Shown piece by piece: positions 1 through 11,853 of a DNA stretch of 64,000 bases. Position 1 is the first letter of the stretch; each line of letters begins with the position of its first letter. This DNA is from Theobroma cacao (taxonomy: Eukaryota > Streptophyta > Magnoliopsida > Malvales > Malvaceae). Both the position numbers and the translations under genes were made by a program. Below the pieces are notes generated by a model. The model searched no databases and was not told the origin of the DNA. It worked only from the letters and a program-made list of their open reading frames with translations. The stretch covers positions 306,609 to 370,608 of the forward strand of contig NC_030852.1 in NCBI RefSeq assembly GCF_000208745.1, given 5' to 3'.

Positions 1-1632
1 TTTTTTTTGAAAGTCGTAATTAATATATACTTATAATCTTAAGTAATTTATGTATGTAACGACTTTGATACTTACTGAAATCATCTAAAATTTTTCACAT
101 CAAGAACTGTTCAAGGTTGCTAAATTCAACTATTAGAAAAAGATTGGCCAGAAAGATACTATTAAATAAAATTGAAAAGATAAGGGCAAAAAAAAGAGAG
201 TTTTCATTGACATGGTCAATCCTTTAATCCTCAGGCTAGTAAATATATTATTTCTAAATACATATGAACACTACCTCACAACTTGCAAAGACGGATCAAA
301 TGGGGTGGCTAATGCATGACTTTGCTAGCTGGCCTTTGAGTTAAATAAACTATATTAGTTAATTATATTTCAGCATCACCAATTAATCAAAATTTTGACC
401 TCACAATCTAATTAGTTCTGTCAAATTCAAACATTTAATTTAATAATAAATATATGTATTTTTCATTTAAAAAGTCCTACAAAAGATTGCAATATGAAAG
501 GAGTTGAGTTTAACTTTGCCCAAACAAAAATATTTTGGTGTTGTTATTGTAATTAAATCTGTTAGGAAAGGGAGAAGGACTTTTGTTTATATCATAAGAT
601 ATATACTAGATTTGCAGACAAATTTTATATGATGAACACAAAGTTTGAAGGTCAAACGGACAGAAATAAGCAGAAGTGTATGATTCGAGGAGGACAAGAA
701 TAATTAAGTTGATATCATGGGTCCCCTGCCTATTAGCCAACTAACAATTAATAATAAACAATCTTAATCATAAACTAAAAAAGAACGAAAGAAGAAGAAG
801 AAGAAGAAGAAGAAGAATTCTTCTTGATCAAGAGTTAGTTACTACTTAGGAGTATGCAAGCAATCTTCTTTCACATGAGCCATTAATTGCAACAACACTA
901 ATTTCATGATTATATTTCAAGTAATTAAGGTTAAATCCTTTGTTTCTTATATATATATATATATATATTATATAATTAGAGATGGAGATTTGAATTTTAT
1001 TCTTTATACGGATGAGCCAAATGCTCAAATATTTATTTTTTATATATACTTTTTCTTATGTATATGTATATGTACTAAAGGGAAAATTAAAGATGGAAAA
1101 GATAAGATTTTACCTTGATTATTTGGAATGATGCAAGTCAATATATATAGCTAGAAATATTAATGGAACATTTTGAATATAATTTTTTGATTATTAAATT
1201 TGTTATTAACCCTATTCAAATTATAATCAAGTTATTTTCATTCAATTAGATACCTACGGAAGTGATTTTTGATAAATTAAATGAAGGCCTTTCTGTACTG
1301 TTAATGCTTATGAAAGACATTTGATGATTGTTTATAATTCCAATCTCAACCATTAATGACCAGTCAACCTTGTAGTACTCTGACCCAAAATTAAAGAATA
1401 AAAGAAAAAGAATCCAAACTCTAGAAGCCCAAACAAAGACAAGGCCAATTATGTAATTACGTCCCACAGGCAGTGACCCAGCCTAATCTTTCCGAGGGCA
1501 AGAAAAAGGTAGAGGCTTGCTAGAATATCTCTGCTTCAGCTTTCAGCTTCCCCAGCTCTGCTCCTGCTCTCATTCTCTACCCAATTCCTCCAATCAAAGA
1601 ATTACCCAAATTTTAGCTTTCTTCTTGTCATT
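1..1632. other. Intergenic, left edge and U-box gene upstream region
   Basis: AT-rich DNA with no coding region I can support. It holds a (GAA)n microsatellite near 786-817 and an (AT)n run near 949-969. The small open frames around 846-1118 come from the low-complexity run. The stretch just before 1633 is pyrimidine-rich and is likely the 5' untranslated leader of the U-box gene. Confidence 0.6.
786..817. repeat. (GAA)n microsatellite
   Basis: About nine uninterrupted GAA units followed by GAATTC and a short TTCTTC arm, so the edge can fold back on itself. It lies about 820 bp upstream of the U-box start codon. Confidence 0.8.
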
Positions 1633-3282
1633 ATGGGAGGAAATGGAAAGCACAGGTGGAAAATTTCATTTTACCATCGTCACAATTCTTCTTCATCTCC
1701 CAAGCATTCCGAGACCCAAACCCCACCCGAATTCCTCTGCCCAATATCTGGGTCTTTGATGTTCGACCCCGTTGTAGTCCCCTCCGGTCAATCCTTCGAT
1801 CGAATCTCCATCCAAGTCTGCCGCGACCTCGGCTTCACCCCGACTCTCCCCGACGGCTCAATCCCGGACTTCTCCACCACCATCCCCAACCTCGCCATCA
1901 AAACCACCATCCTCACCTGGTGCCGCGACCACCACACCCAAGACCCCACCCCCCTCGATTACACCTCCGTCGAGAAAATCGTCCGTTCCAAGATTCAACA
2001 CCAAAGTCCTTCCACGCTTACGTCGGCTCCCGATATTCGGATCTCGGAGCGGGAACTTTTGAAAGCCGTTGCTGAAAACCCGCCTGTTTTGTTCTCCCAC
2101 GCGGCCACCGAGATAGGACCACGCGTCAACAACAACTTATACTGCTCCACCTCGTCATCTTCTGATGAATCCGTTATTATTACCGCCAATAGTCCCCACA
2201 CGCCGTTACCACTTGCCACCCGCCCCGCGTGTTTCTCAACTTCCGGCTCATCATCTTCGTCCATTGAAATCACCGAATCTGAGATAAACCCTAATTTCCA
2301 GTCTTCTTCTTCTTCTTCTTCTTCACCTGAAGAACAAGAGCTGTTTTTACAGCTTAAAAGTTCCGATATTTACGAGCAAGAAACAGGTTTGATTTCGTTA
2401 AGGAAAATCACGAGGACTAAAGAAGAAGCTAGGGTGTCTCTTTGCTCTCCTCGGCTACTATCGACCCTCCGATCTCTAATCATTTCCAGATACAACGTTG
2501 TTCAAACCAACGCCATCGCTTCGCTTGTTAATCTTTCCTTGGAGAAGTCGAACAAGGTCTTGATCTTAAGGTCAGGATTTGTTCCGCTTTTGATTGATGT
2601 GTTAAAGGCGGGATCTAGTGAGGCGCAAGAGCATGCTGCCGGTGCGCTTTTTAGCTTAGCTTTGGAAGATGAAAATAAGATGGCGATTGGAGTTTTAGGC
2701 GCGTTGCAGCCGTTGCTTCACGCGTTGAGATCAGACTCCGAGCGTACTCGGCACGATTCCGCACTCGCTCTTTACCATCTTTCTTTGATTCAGTCAAACC
2801 GAGTTAAATTAGTGAAACTCGGCGCAGTTTCGACTCTGTTGTCGATGGTGAAATCGGGGGATTCGGCGAGTCGGGTGCTACTGATACTCTGTAATATAGC
2901 TGCGAGCACGGAGGGGAAGTCAGCGATGCTGGACGCCAATGCGGTGGCGATATTGGTGGGGATGTTGAGGGAAAGCGAGTTGGTCCCCGAGGCGACTCGG
3001 GAGAACTGCGTTGCGGCGTTGTTTGCATTGAGTCATGGCAGCATGAGGTTCAAGGGATTAGCAAAAGAAGCGAGAGCCATGGAGGTCTTAAGGGAAGTCG
3101 AGGAGAGAGGGAGCCAAAGAGCCAAAGAGAAAGCGATAAGGATTTTGCAGATGATGAGAGGAAGAGAGGAAGAGGAAGATGAGGAGATTGATTGGGAAGG
3201 TGCTTTGGACGCGGGTGGGCTCAGTCGCTCTCGGTACCGAGCTGGTAGAGATGTTTTCGGTGCAAATTCTACCAACTTTTAG
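1633..3282 (+). CDS. PUB39/41: U-box domain E3 ubiquitin ligase with ARM repeats (PUB38-41 type)
   Basis: Single-exon gene of 549 residues. The U-box spans about residues 32-100, beginning PPEFLCPISGSLMFDPVVV, and replaces RING zinc ligands by salt bridges to bind an E2. A Ser-rich linker (about 190-235) includes a poly-Ser run coded by a TCT microsatellite. Armadillo repeats follow (about 235-510; for example ASLVNLSLE, AAGALFSLALED, ALYHLSLI, CNIAAST), and the tail is acidic. The MGGNGKHRWKISF start matches the N-terminus of the plant PUB38-41 clade, and lack of introns is also typical. Expected role: cytosolic or membrane-linked E3 ligase that picks targets through the ARM solenoid. In Arabidopsis this clade acts in hormone and stress signalling. 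The exact orthologue among PUB39, PUB40 and PUB41 cannot be settled here. Confidence 0.93.
   Translation: MGGNGKHRWKISFYHRHNSSSSPKHSETQTPPEFLCPISGSLMFDPVVVPSGQSFDRISIQVCRDLGFTPTLPDGSIPDFSTTIPNLAIKTTILTWCRDHHTQDPTPLDYTSVEKIVRSKIQHQSPSTLTSAPDIRISERELLKAVAENPPVLFSHAATEIGPRVNNNLYCSTSSSSDESVIITANSPHTPLPLATRPACFSTSGSSSSSIEITESEINPNFQSSSSSSSSPEEQELFLQLKSSDIYEQETGLISLRKITRTKEEARVSLCSPRLLSTLRSLIISRYNVVQTNAIASLVNLSLEKSNKVLILRSGFVPLLIDVLKAGSSEAQEHAAGALFSLALEDENKMAIGVLGALQPLLHALRSDSERTRHDSALALYHLSLIQSNRVKLVKLGAVSTLLSMVKSGDSASRVLLILCNIAASTEGKSAMLDANAVAILVGMLRESELVPEATRENCVAALFALSHGSMRFKGLAKEARAMEVLREVEERGSQRAKEKAIRILQMMRGREEEEDEEIDWEGALDAGGLSRSRYRAGRDVFGANSTNF
2300..2323 (+). repeat. (TCT)n coding microsatellite, poly-Ser
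   Basis: Eight TCT-type codons encode a run of serines in the U-box to ARM linker. Such runs vary in length between alleles without breaking the frame. Confidence 0.8.
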
Positions 3283-4808
3283 TAGTTTTTGTGGGTTATG
3301 TGAATGTAATTATTGGTTTTTATTTTGGAGGGAAGTTCATTTCCTTCTTGTGAGAATAGGGTTTTGTTCATGACTTGGGATGTGAATTTGTACATTCAAA
3401 TCTCTGGGGTTTTGGGGTTTTAGCTTCTTTAGGTTACGATTGAATTTTTGTATTAAAAATTGTTGATGCAACATGTTAGTGAGAATCCTTTTGTTGTAAA
3501 GGCAAGTCCTGAGTGAATCTGAACAACACATTTTTATGTAGTTTGTTCTTCCTCTGGAGCAATAAATATTAGCTGCAAACATGGTTGCCAATTTGGTTTG
3601 TTGGGTTGGAAGTGGGGACTGTCATGTTTTTTCATGACAATTATTTGCTAGCATGTGCTGAATGGGGTGGGGACTATACACCACCATTAAAGAAACTTGT
3701 CAGATCAGTATGTGTTGCAAGTGTAACACACACATTGTCTCTGAAGAATGTGAAGAAACATACATACAGAACGGGAAATTGTGTATACCATATTTTCCAT
3801 CCATTGAAGAGGATTTATGCATTGTATTTGTGGGGGCAAAATGCAAACTGTGTTCTGGAATTGGTAGCTGCCCTCAAGCATCCAACCGGTTTTTATGCAC
3901 ACTCAAAGCATAAAAACCAAACATCGTAAGTATGATGTTGTTGCATACAGGGTGGTTTGCGTGATGCTTGGTTCATCCCATAGAAACAGAGGGTATCACC
4001 AGCAGTCTATAGTACCTGTTGGCTCTGTTTCTTAGTCTTACAGCCTTGTGAACTAGTATGCCAACTGCCCAAAACCAGCTTGTTAGGTTCCGGGAACCGG
4101 CGAGCAAGTAGTTTGTGTGAGGGGAGGGAAGGAAATCCACGTTGACTTGTATTAGTATTAGTCCTCTTTAGATTTAGCAGTTGTATAGAATAGTAACTGA
4201 CAAAACATCCGTTTCAATGAAAGAAATGCAAGCCATAATGGCACCGTCATGTCGACAACTCACTGTTCAATACTTTCTAATGTCGTGTTTGGTTTAATTC
4301 ATACCTATTGTTTTCACACCAAAAAAAAAAAAAGAATGAATGAAAGAAAAGAAAACCCAAAAATGATATGCGTTGGATCTGATAAGATTTCGGGTTTGGC
4401 CGTTTGGGGTTCAATATCTGGCTAACCCCAAGGGAAAAACAAGCAGAGGCAAAGATGGCATGGCATGGCATTCCTTCCCAAGAGAAACAAACACGATCTT
4501 GGTCACACCATGATTTAGCATAAAGGTGGCAATGATTTTCCGGTCGCTTTTCGTTTGCTGTTATTGTTTTAAACTTTTCTCTTTACTCTTTTTTACCTTT
4601 CTTTATCAGTAAGTAATTGATTGCAATTGCAATACATACGAGGGTATCCAAAGCCCATAACTTTTAATTTAGTCTCGTATTGAATTACATATGTAATTTT
4701 TATTATTAAACAGCCCATTGCTATTTTACGTGGACTCTTTGCTTTTCTCCCTTTTTTTTTTTTACCCAATATTCATGAAGAAAATCAGCAAACTGGCGCG
4801 AAGGCAAG
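3283..4808. other. Intergenic between U-box and glycosylase genes
   Basis: The first 200-300 bases are probably the U-box gene 3' UTR. A frame at 3585-3929 has no recognisable domain and looks random. The stretch before 4809 has T-rich tracts typical of a plant promoter or leader. Confidence 0.55.
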
Positions 4809-7083
4809 ATGAAAATGCAGAAAAGCCGCAAAAGGAAGCAGCTTGGGATCGATGGCCACTCCAAAACACCCAAAATAACGACCGAGGAGCCATACCCATC
4901 TCACCATAGACCCACCCCTGACGAATGCAGATCCGTAAGAGACGAGCTCTTGGCTCTCCATGGTTTCCCTGCAGAGTTCCTCAAGTACCGCCATCAGAGG
5001 CTCATCAAAACCGAGCCCACCATCGACGCCAAATCAGAGCCTTTGGATAACAATTATGATGATGGGGAAGAGAGTGTGTTGGATGGTCTGGTGAAAACTG
5101 TGCTCTCTCAGAATACTACTGAGCTCAATTCCCAAAAGGCTTTTGCTTCTCTAAAGTCTGCTTTTCCCACCTGGGAAGATGTAAGCTTTCTGGGCTTTCT
5201 TTCGTTTTCTTGTCAGTTCTTTCTATTTTCTCCTCGTTTTGCCTTGATGGATATTGCTATTTGTTGATTAGATTGGTTATTTTTGTTTTCAATTTTTGGC
5301 TTCATTGGTTATCAGTTAATAACAAGAATTTCCTTTTCCTTTTTTCTTTAATGTTACCTCTTATATATTTGGCTAATGAAGAATTGGTGATTTACCTATG
5401 GAACATTTTACAGGTTTTTTATTGCCTTTATGGTATTGTGTTGTTTTAACTTAAAATGCTTCAAAGTTATGTGGGATTGAGGAGTGTTTAGTCTTGAGGG
5501 GTGAATTTGAATATTTTTTAATTGTTTAAGTTACTTTTGATTGTTTCAATTTGGAGTCACATTTTCATGAGTTGATATGGGTTATGTGTTGTTAACTTTT
5601 GTTTTTATTCAGGTACTTGCTGCTGAGTCAAAAAATCTAGAAAATGCAATAAGATGCGGAGGTCTAGCACCAAGGAAGGCCTCTTGTATTAAGAATGTGT
5701 TGAGGTGTCTGCATGAAAGAAAGGGCAAACTATGCTTTGAGTATTTACGAGATTTGTCAATTGATGAAATCAAGGCTGAGCTCTCCAATTTTAAAGGGGT
5801 TGGCCCTAAGACGGTAAGTTTCCATAGATGGACTTTCAGCAGGAAGGTTTAAGTATTTTGAATCCAGTACTTTTCTTTGAAGGAAGAAAATATAGCACTG
5901 CTTACTCCTTTTGAGCATTGAAGGAAATTGGAGAATACTTGCGCTTGGGGTTGTCTTACCTTCATATGAATGTCTTGTGTATACAAATAATTAAATTTAT
6001 TGCTTTCTCTTCTATGGCAAGTTTGCTCTTGTTGCTGATCTTTTTCAAAGGTCACATTGGTTGTCATGGCATACTTGTCCTGCGAACATTAAATCAGTCT
6101 ATTTTTCTTTTCGTGCAGCAAGCAAACAAGTATAATGTATTTGTTTGCGTCACCAATCACCTACATCTAGCCTTGATGGCAAATTTAATCTATTCTTGCA
6201 CATGTGTGTATCTGAGTCAAATTTCCACAAAATATGGTATCATTCTTTTTTAAAATAATCATTTTATTGCTATTTTACTTAAGTTTATACGCTCATGTCC
6301 ATGCTATTGATATGAAATTAGCAGTGAAATAAATGAAAGGTTAATCCAATAAGAAATCAACACTGGTGTGCTTGTTATTTGTGAATTAGATTGAGAATTG
6401 GATCATTATGTAGAATGGTAGCACATATGTTACTTAATCAGAAATTTATACATTTTGTACCTTGTATCAAGCTGACTAGGTTTAGGTAGTAAGTTAAAGA
6501 TACGTAACTCGGGTTTCTTATTTAGACGTAGTCATTTAGCTGTTTAAACCTTCTTAATTGAATGGCCAAAAAATAGAACTCTTTTGGTTTGTCATCCTGT
6601 TGTTGAAGTTATGATTCAGCTTCGTTGATTGTTGTTGTGAATTACTTAATAATCTCAGCATTCAGATCCCCAGTTTAATCATATAAAACTCAATACTTGG
6701 GACATGGCAGGTGGCTTGTGTTTTGATGTTCAATCTTCAGCAAGATGATTTCCCAGTGGACACACATGTGAGTAGCAGATTGCTCCAGTTGCTTTCGCTG
6801 TATGAAACTTATTAGCTCTCAAATATCTATGCAGGTGTTTGAGATTGCAAGGGCCATTGGTTGGGTCCCAGCTACAGCGGACAGGAATAAGACATACCTT
6901 CATCTGAACCGAAGGATCCCAAATAAACTTAAGTTTGATCTGAACTGCCTTCTGTATACGCATGGTAAGCTTTGCCGCAAATGCACAATGAAAGGTAGTA
7001 GCCAGCAAAAATCGGCACGCAATGATGATTCATGTCCACTATGTACTTACTGCAAGAACTCTAGCGTGAACAAAATCCAGTAA
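4809..7083 (+). CDS. HhH-GPD base-excision DNA glycosylase (endonuclease III-like)
   Basis: Four exons: 4809-5180, 5613-5813, 6711-6767, 6835-7083; all junctions are GT-AG in phase 0; 292 residues. The N-terminus is basic (KSRKRKQ) and could be nuclear. The core reads VLDGLVKTVLSQNTTELNS (helical HhH-GPD start), then FKGVGPKT, the helix-hairpin-helix with the candidate catalytic Lys190, then FPVDTH with Asp208. The Lys-to-Asp distance of 18 equals that of E. coli Nth (K120/D138). The C-terminal loop has Cys257, 260, 277, 280 and 283, likely an iron-sulfur cluster with spacing unlike Nth. Role: excision of damaged bases, possibly with AP-lyase activity. It resembles Arabidopsis At3g47830 rather than DEMETER/ROS1, which are far longer. 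Substrate is unknown. The ATG at 4809 is the first giving the conserved basic start; an in-frame ATG-less extension upstream was not used. Confidence 0.9.
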
Positions 7084-8233
7084 TCTTTGTGCTCCAATTC
7101 AATCCTTATTTAACGTCACTTTGTTTCTCTTTTGTGCTCTTTCTTAATTATTTGGTTTTGAGAATTTGGACCACAGGATTAGAAAGAAAATTTCATGAAC
7201 AAGTTGCACATATTGACAGCAAATAAGATGAGTACTAACAATCACTATAAAGGAGACATGATTTGGCCATCAGGACAAATGCAGTGCCTTAGTGCATATG
7301 AGTTCTTTCCAAAGCAACAAATGAAATTTGTAGTACTTTGTGAAGGAAAAGAAGAGTGGGATGCGAACACAATCCAATAGTTTATACTTGTCCCAGAGGG
7401 TTGAAAGTGTATTCCCTAATAATCAGATTCCGAACTTTAGTTTACCTATAAAGTATGAGTCGCAAATGACAACATTGCTATAAAGTTTCCTTATTTGTAT
7501 AGAATTTGGTGTTTGCACGATTTAAAAAGATATGACCAGATCTTCTTTGTTATCCTTTCTTGGTAGATATGCTTACATCATTATCCACTTTATTATTCCT
7601 TTTGTTTCTTAAGCAAACTACTGTTGTATATTCAGTTGCTGGAAGAGTTGTTATAAAATGGTTCGATTAGGAGCCGAAGTCACAGTAGTACAGGGGTCAC
7701 AATTTGCAGATACTAACCATGTGCATGGAGAAGCACATAGATATTTTTGGGATATAACTGGTTTGGAAGTTAGTGCTGTCCTAGCTAGCATCCTCACCCT
7801 CTTTTTGACTTTTCGCATTACTTTAGATCATTATCAAATATGAATTTTAATATGCTCAAGTTGTTATGCAATTGCATGTTAAAGTATTACCATTCATCAA
7901 GACTTTTTATATAAAATAGAAGAGTGGCATCAAAATGGACTGCTATGATGAATACCTGAAGGAATATATGTATTAAAACTTTTTATTCTGTGTTTAAATC
8001 TGATTTTTTTTTCTTTTTCCTTCCTTATTTTCCATGGCTTTGTTTGATGCCTTTTCACTGTTCATATTTGGAAGCTTACATCACCTAATCCAAATCAGAT
8101 TTCTATAAATTGGAGAGAAGCATTCTAGGATGTCCTAGACTTTCTATATAATAGAATAAGATATACACATTGCTGCTTCCAGCCTTTTCTTGCTTGTGAG
8201 TGTTATATTTGATGGTTTCACTGCAAAATTCAG
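7084..8233. other. Intergenic upstream of C2H2 gene
   Basis: AT-rich. Small open frames at 7195-7380 and 7658-7843 show no domain and no splice logic, so I do not call them genes. The last part is likely promoter and leader of the zinc-finger gene. Confidence 0.5.
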
Positions 8234-8920
8234 ATGGGCAAGGAACAGTTGAGGTTATTTGGGTTTGAGCTGAGTTTTCATGAAGGTGATGAAAATTGGC
8301 CAGGGAGATCTGAAGAAGTGAAAGATTCAGGAAAGTCATTAGAGAACATTTTGTCTAAGGCGGGGAAAACTGTTAAAGAGAAAAGCGTGACTAGGAAACT
8401 AGAGAAGAGAAAGTATGAATGTCAGTTTTGCCTCAAGAAGTTTACAAACTCACAGGCTCTTGGGGGACACCAAAATGCCCATAAGTCTGAGAGGCTAAAG
8501 AAGAGAAGAATGCAGCTTCAGCCAAAGAGCACAAACTTGAGCTTTGTGGATGAACCTCCCCACGATTACAGCGGTGTCACGCAGCATTGTTCTCTTCCAT
8601 CTTCCAATTCCCGGCCTCCTTGTGTACCCGAGTACACACTGTTCAAGGAGTTTCTAATTAACTTCAAGACTACTCTTGATCAGAATCAAAATTTATACTG
8701 CAGCCTGGCTGACTTCTGTCATTCTATTCCTTTGCCTTCTCATCATGACCATTTTGAGGAAGGCACTTGCGGCAGGCACATTGTCATCAAGCCGTCTCCA
8801 TCTTATATTTCAAAGGATTGTGAGAGTCTGTATACTCGGTTAGGACTTGCTCCACCAGCTATCCACAGCTCCTCCAGAAATGGGAACATGGTAGAGTTGG
8901 GAAAATGTAAAGAAGGCTAA
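8234..8920 (+). CDS. Single C2H2 zinc-finger transcription factor, QALGGH type
   Basis: Intronless, 228 residues. One plant-type finger occupies residues 61-83, with Cys63, Cys66, His79 and His83 (C-x2-C-x12-H-x3-H) and the QALGGHQNAHKSER signature that is specific to plants. Basic residues follow (LKKRRMQ), likely nuclear localisation and DNA backbone contacts. The N-terminus LRLFGFELSF is like the LFGF-type starts of the GIS/ZFP5/ZFP6/ZFP8 group, which act in trichome and root-hair initiation downstream of gibberellin and cytokinin in Arabidopsis. The C-terminus has RLGLAPP but no clear LxLxL EAR repression motif. The ATG at 8234 gives the family N-terminus. Group placement is inferred from these two short regions. 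Confidence 0.88.
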   Translation: MGKEQLRLFGFELSFHEGDENWPGRSEEVKDSGKSLENILSKAGKTVKEKSVTRKLEKRKYECQFCLKKFTNSQALGGHQNAHKSERLKKRRMQLQPKSTNLSFVDEPPHDYSGVTQHCSLPSSNSRPPCVPEYTLFKEFLINFKTTLDQNQNLYCSLADFCHSIPLPSHHDHFEEGTCGRHIVIKPSPSYISKDCESLYTRLGLAPPAIHSSSRNGNMVELGKCKEG

Positions 8921-9846
8921 TTTTCTGTAGTACTATTGAGTTCACCAATTCTCCGGTCTGGAGTCTGGAGTATGGAGTATGAAGGGAATATATATAATAA
9001 AATCGTCCATGATCTTGTAAATCTTTCTAGAAATCTCTAACTAGTTTTTCGATTGCTTTCTTTCTATTTTTTTGCTTGCCATGTATGCTACTCATCCTTT
9101 CAGAAAGCGGACACATTTTCTGAGTGGATTGTTATTGTTTTCAAACAAGTGATGAATTGTCTGCAAGTTCCTTTTCTTCTATTTTATTCAAAAAAATATT
9201 GAGAAATTATGCTGTTTGCCAGGGTGCAAGAGAGCACACCCTTTGCTTACATCTGATGTGTCTGATACAAGGTTGAGCATGGTAGTCTATTTCCTTTGCT
9301 GATGTGTGTTGAACAGTATTCAGATAAGCTCAACTTCAAACTTTAGGATGTCCATAATTTTGCTTAAAGCCTCTTTCACAGCTGTTGGCTTGGCTTTATA
9401 TACTTTTTTTAAGTTATAAGATGGATTTTGAGCAACCCAAAAATATTGCACCAATTCCGTGCAGAAAAAGGATACTTGATTTTGAGAAGCAAATAATTCA
9501 ATGCTGTTCACTCTGTTTTGGAATGATTGAAAGAGGAAAAACTTTTGAGTCCGTAAATAATTGTTGCTTGAGGAACCCCCCCAACAATCAAGAGATGTAT
9601 GAATTAAGCAGAACAATCCCTACTATAAAAACTACAAATTCTTGCACATCTTGATCTTTTTGTAGTCATACAAGTCATCATCCCTATCAATAGTTAATTT
9701 GCAACAACATTGAAAAGTCATCCATCCTCACATATATAAATCATTTCATAAAAAGGGAAAATAATAATAAAAATACAATACAATCTCTTCCTTTTATGCT
9801 CACATCCATGGCCATCACCAAAAAACGAAAGCTGAAATAAAAAAAT
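8921..9846. other. Convergent intergenic between C2H2 and peroxidase genes
   Basis: Holds the 3' ends of both flanking genes, which point at each other. AT-rich with no credible gene; open frames at 9320-9654 overlap on both strands and lack domains. Confidence 0.5.
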
Positions 9847-10839
9847 CTATGTCTGAATAGAGTTAAAGGCATCACATTTGCGCCTCACCTCTCCTTTCCT
9901 CCCAGTCTTAATCCCATACCTGCTGAGCTTCTCCATTGCTCGAGCGAAATCATTGAAAAATGCAGTCTGGTTTGTAGCATACAATTGCGCAAAAGGCCTC
10001 GTCCTGGGGTCTTTCAGTAGCGCATTATCTGATTCCAACAGCCCCAGCCCCCTCAGTAAGTTCTGGTAATACATGTTATCAAACTTTGAGGGAGTCATGG
10101 CGTCATTGAAAGCTGACATTGCAGTATCCTTGGTATAATTTTCACACACTTTCTTTAGAGCCGCAGCATACTTTGGATGATAACCAGGGTCAGTTGGGGT
10201 ATTTTTTTTGTAGTTGTAAAGCCTGTATGCAAACTCTTTGCAGTGAGAGAACCCAATGGTGTGCGCACCATTAAGGGCAACCATCTCTTGAACTGTGAAT
10301 TTCTTGGATTCAAACATCCTGATGATTTCATCCATGGTCGTGTTAGCTCTCGGGAGGTTGCCTTCGACGCTGGAGATCGTAGACAGCAGGCTGTCTTTGC
10401 GGCCAAGCCTAACGGCGTAGAAGGGTCCACCAACCATGTTGATGACGTTGCGTGTAGCAAGGGCGAGGATGTCAGCGCATGAGACAATGCCAGGGCAAGA
10501 GAGCTCGATAGCAGTCTTTGCACGGACGATGACATCAAAAGCATCCCCTGGAAGAGACAGGTTGATGTCTGCGTCACGTTCGGCCTTGTTGAAGGAATTG
10601 GAGGAGATAAGGACTGAAGCGTCACAGCCTCCTACCATGCAGTCGTGGAAGAAGAGACGGAGGGTGGCTGCGGCCGTGGTGGGGTTGCTGATCTGCTTGT
10701 TGGTGACTGTTTCTCGAATGATGCTTTCCAAGTTAGGGCATGAGTTTTTGTAATAGTCAGTGGAGAGCTTGGATTCTGAGAAAGGGATGGAGAGGAGGAG
10801 GAAGAGGGGAATGAGGAAGAGAAAGGAAGGAAAAGCCAT
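9847..10839 (-). CDS. Class III secretory peroxidase, intronless
   Basis: 330 residues from ATG at 10839. A signal peptide covers about 1-23 (hydrophobic core FLFLIPLFLLLS, cut near SES-KL). Distal haem-side residues Arg61 and His65 lie in LRLFFHDC; proximal His193 lies in GAHTIGFSHC. The expected disulfide cysteines are present, for example Cys34, 67, 72, 115, 121 and 200. Several N-glycosylation sequons occur (NTT, NYT, NQT). The enzyme should oxidise phenolics with hydrogen peroxide in the cell wall, for lignin, suberin or defence. Most class III peroxidase genes have up to three introns; lack of introns and sequence fit the small PER31/PER41 group of Arabidopsis. It is divergent from the upstream region shared with the mannosidase gene. 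Confidence 0.94.
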   Translation of the reverse strand: MAFPSFLFLIPLFLLLSIPFSESKLSTDYYKNSCPNLESIIRETVTNKQISNPTTAAATLRLFFHDCMVGGCDASVLISSNSFNKAERDADINLSLPGDAFDVIVRAKTAIELSCPGIVSCADILALATRNVINMVGGPFYAVRLGRKDSLLSTISSVEGNLPRANTTMDEIIRMFESKKFTVQEMVALNGAHTIGFSHCKEFAYRLYNYKKNTPTDPGYHPKYAAALKKVCENYTKDTAMSAFNDAMTPSKFDNMYYQNLLRGLGLLESDNALLKDPRTRPFAQLYATNQTAFFNDFARAMEKLSRYGIKTGRKGEVRRKCDAFNSIQT

Positions 10840-11853
10840 GGTGAGGAGGGAGACAAAGGCCTTTCCTGCTTTCCTGTTCCTGAGGGGGTTTTTCCCCTAT
10901 GGAAAGGAAGAAAGACAGAGAAAAAGAAAGGAAGCAAGAGGATGAAAAGGCAAAATGGGAGAGGGAAAAAATGTGGGGGACTCTCATGGATGGGAGGGGT
11001 TTTAGGAGAAGCAAGTTTCTGTTTTTTCTGTTATTGAGTAGGGCTTTATTTGTCATGAATTTTTTTTGTTCGCTGTCCCCAGTGTTTGCATTGCTTTTGC
11101 ATGTTAACTCTTGGCTGATTGGCGTAGCTGTTTGAGCGTGGAGTGCGCAGAACCGGCAGTTCTCCATGGCTAATTTGGCCTTGAATCTTGATCTGTTTCT
11201 TAGGATGAAAAACACACACAGGCACAACTGCGTTGACCACACCCACACCCAGACCCAGAGTCCCTAAATCGACCAAACAAAAAAGATGTGATCATGTGCA
11301 GTCAGTCCATCAACAAGATTAATGACGAGAAAAATCATAAAACATATGTAAGCTCCCATGGGATATGAATGTAGTGGAACAAAGGTGCACTACCTTTTTT
11401 GATTCCACGGGGTATCGAAAATCATTCCAGCAGCGTATTAATGCTTGAATTTGACTCCTCTGGTCACTCCTGAATATTCACCAGATTAAATCGAAATAAC
11501 TCAAGTAGAAAAACACCCACATATGCTCAACTATTGTTTACTGCATGGCTGGTAGGTTTACCTTTGTTAAAATCATTAAAATGGGCTGGAACATTTGACC
11601 AACATGTGATTGGCTATCGACTTTCTTGCAAAGTTGTGATTGGTCAATTCCTTGTATGCCATGTCAATCTCCATTCTCATTTCCTTATTCAGTTGATACT
11701 TTTGATTTACCACTGCCTTTGGCTCACTATATCAGCCTCTACTCCTCCCGGATCTACTCCCACCTCCTACTCTTGACTATCCTTCTCTCTTAAAACATAA
11801 AAATTCAGTTTTTAACTCGTATTTCTTGTCCAAATTCAAGACAAGACCAGACC
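10840..11853. other. Divergent intergenic between peroxidase and mannosidase genes
   Basis: Shared 1.0-kb upstream region of two genes pointing away from each other. The peroxidase leader side is purine-rich on the plus strand (near 10890-10960). Open frames here are shadows of this low-complexity sequence. No clear TATA element could be assigned. Confidence 0.55.

Noticed and set aside
846..1118. Overlapping small frames on both strands
   Set aside because: Created by an AT microsatellite with Ile/Tyr runs; not protein-like.
3585..3929. Open frame of 114 residues downstream of the U-box gene
   Set aside because: No domain, odd composition, overlapping frames on both strands; likely chance.
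10155..10625. Second minus-strand frame inside the peroxidase gene
   Set aside because: Alternate-frame shadow of a well-supported coding region.
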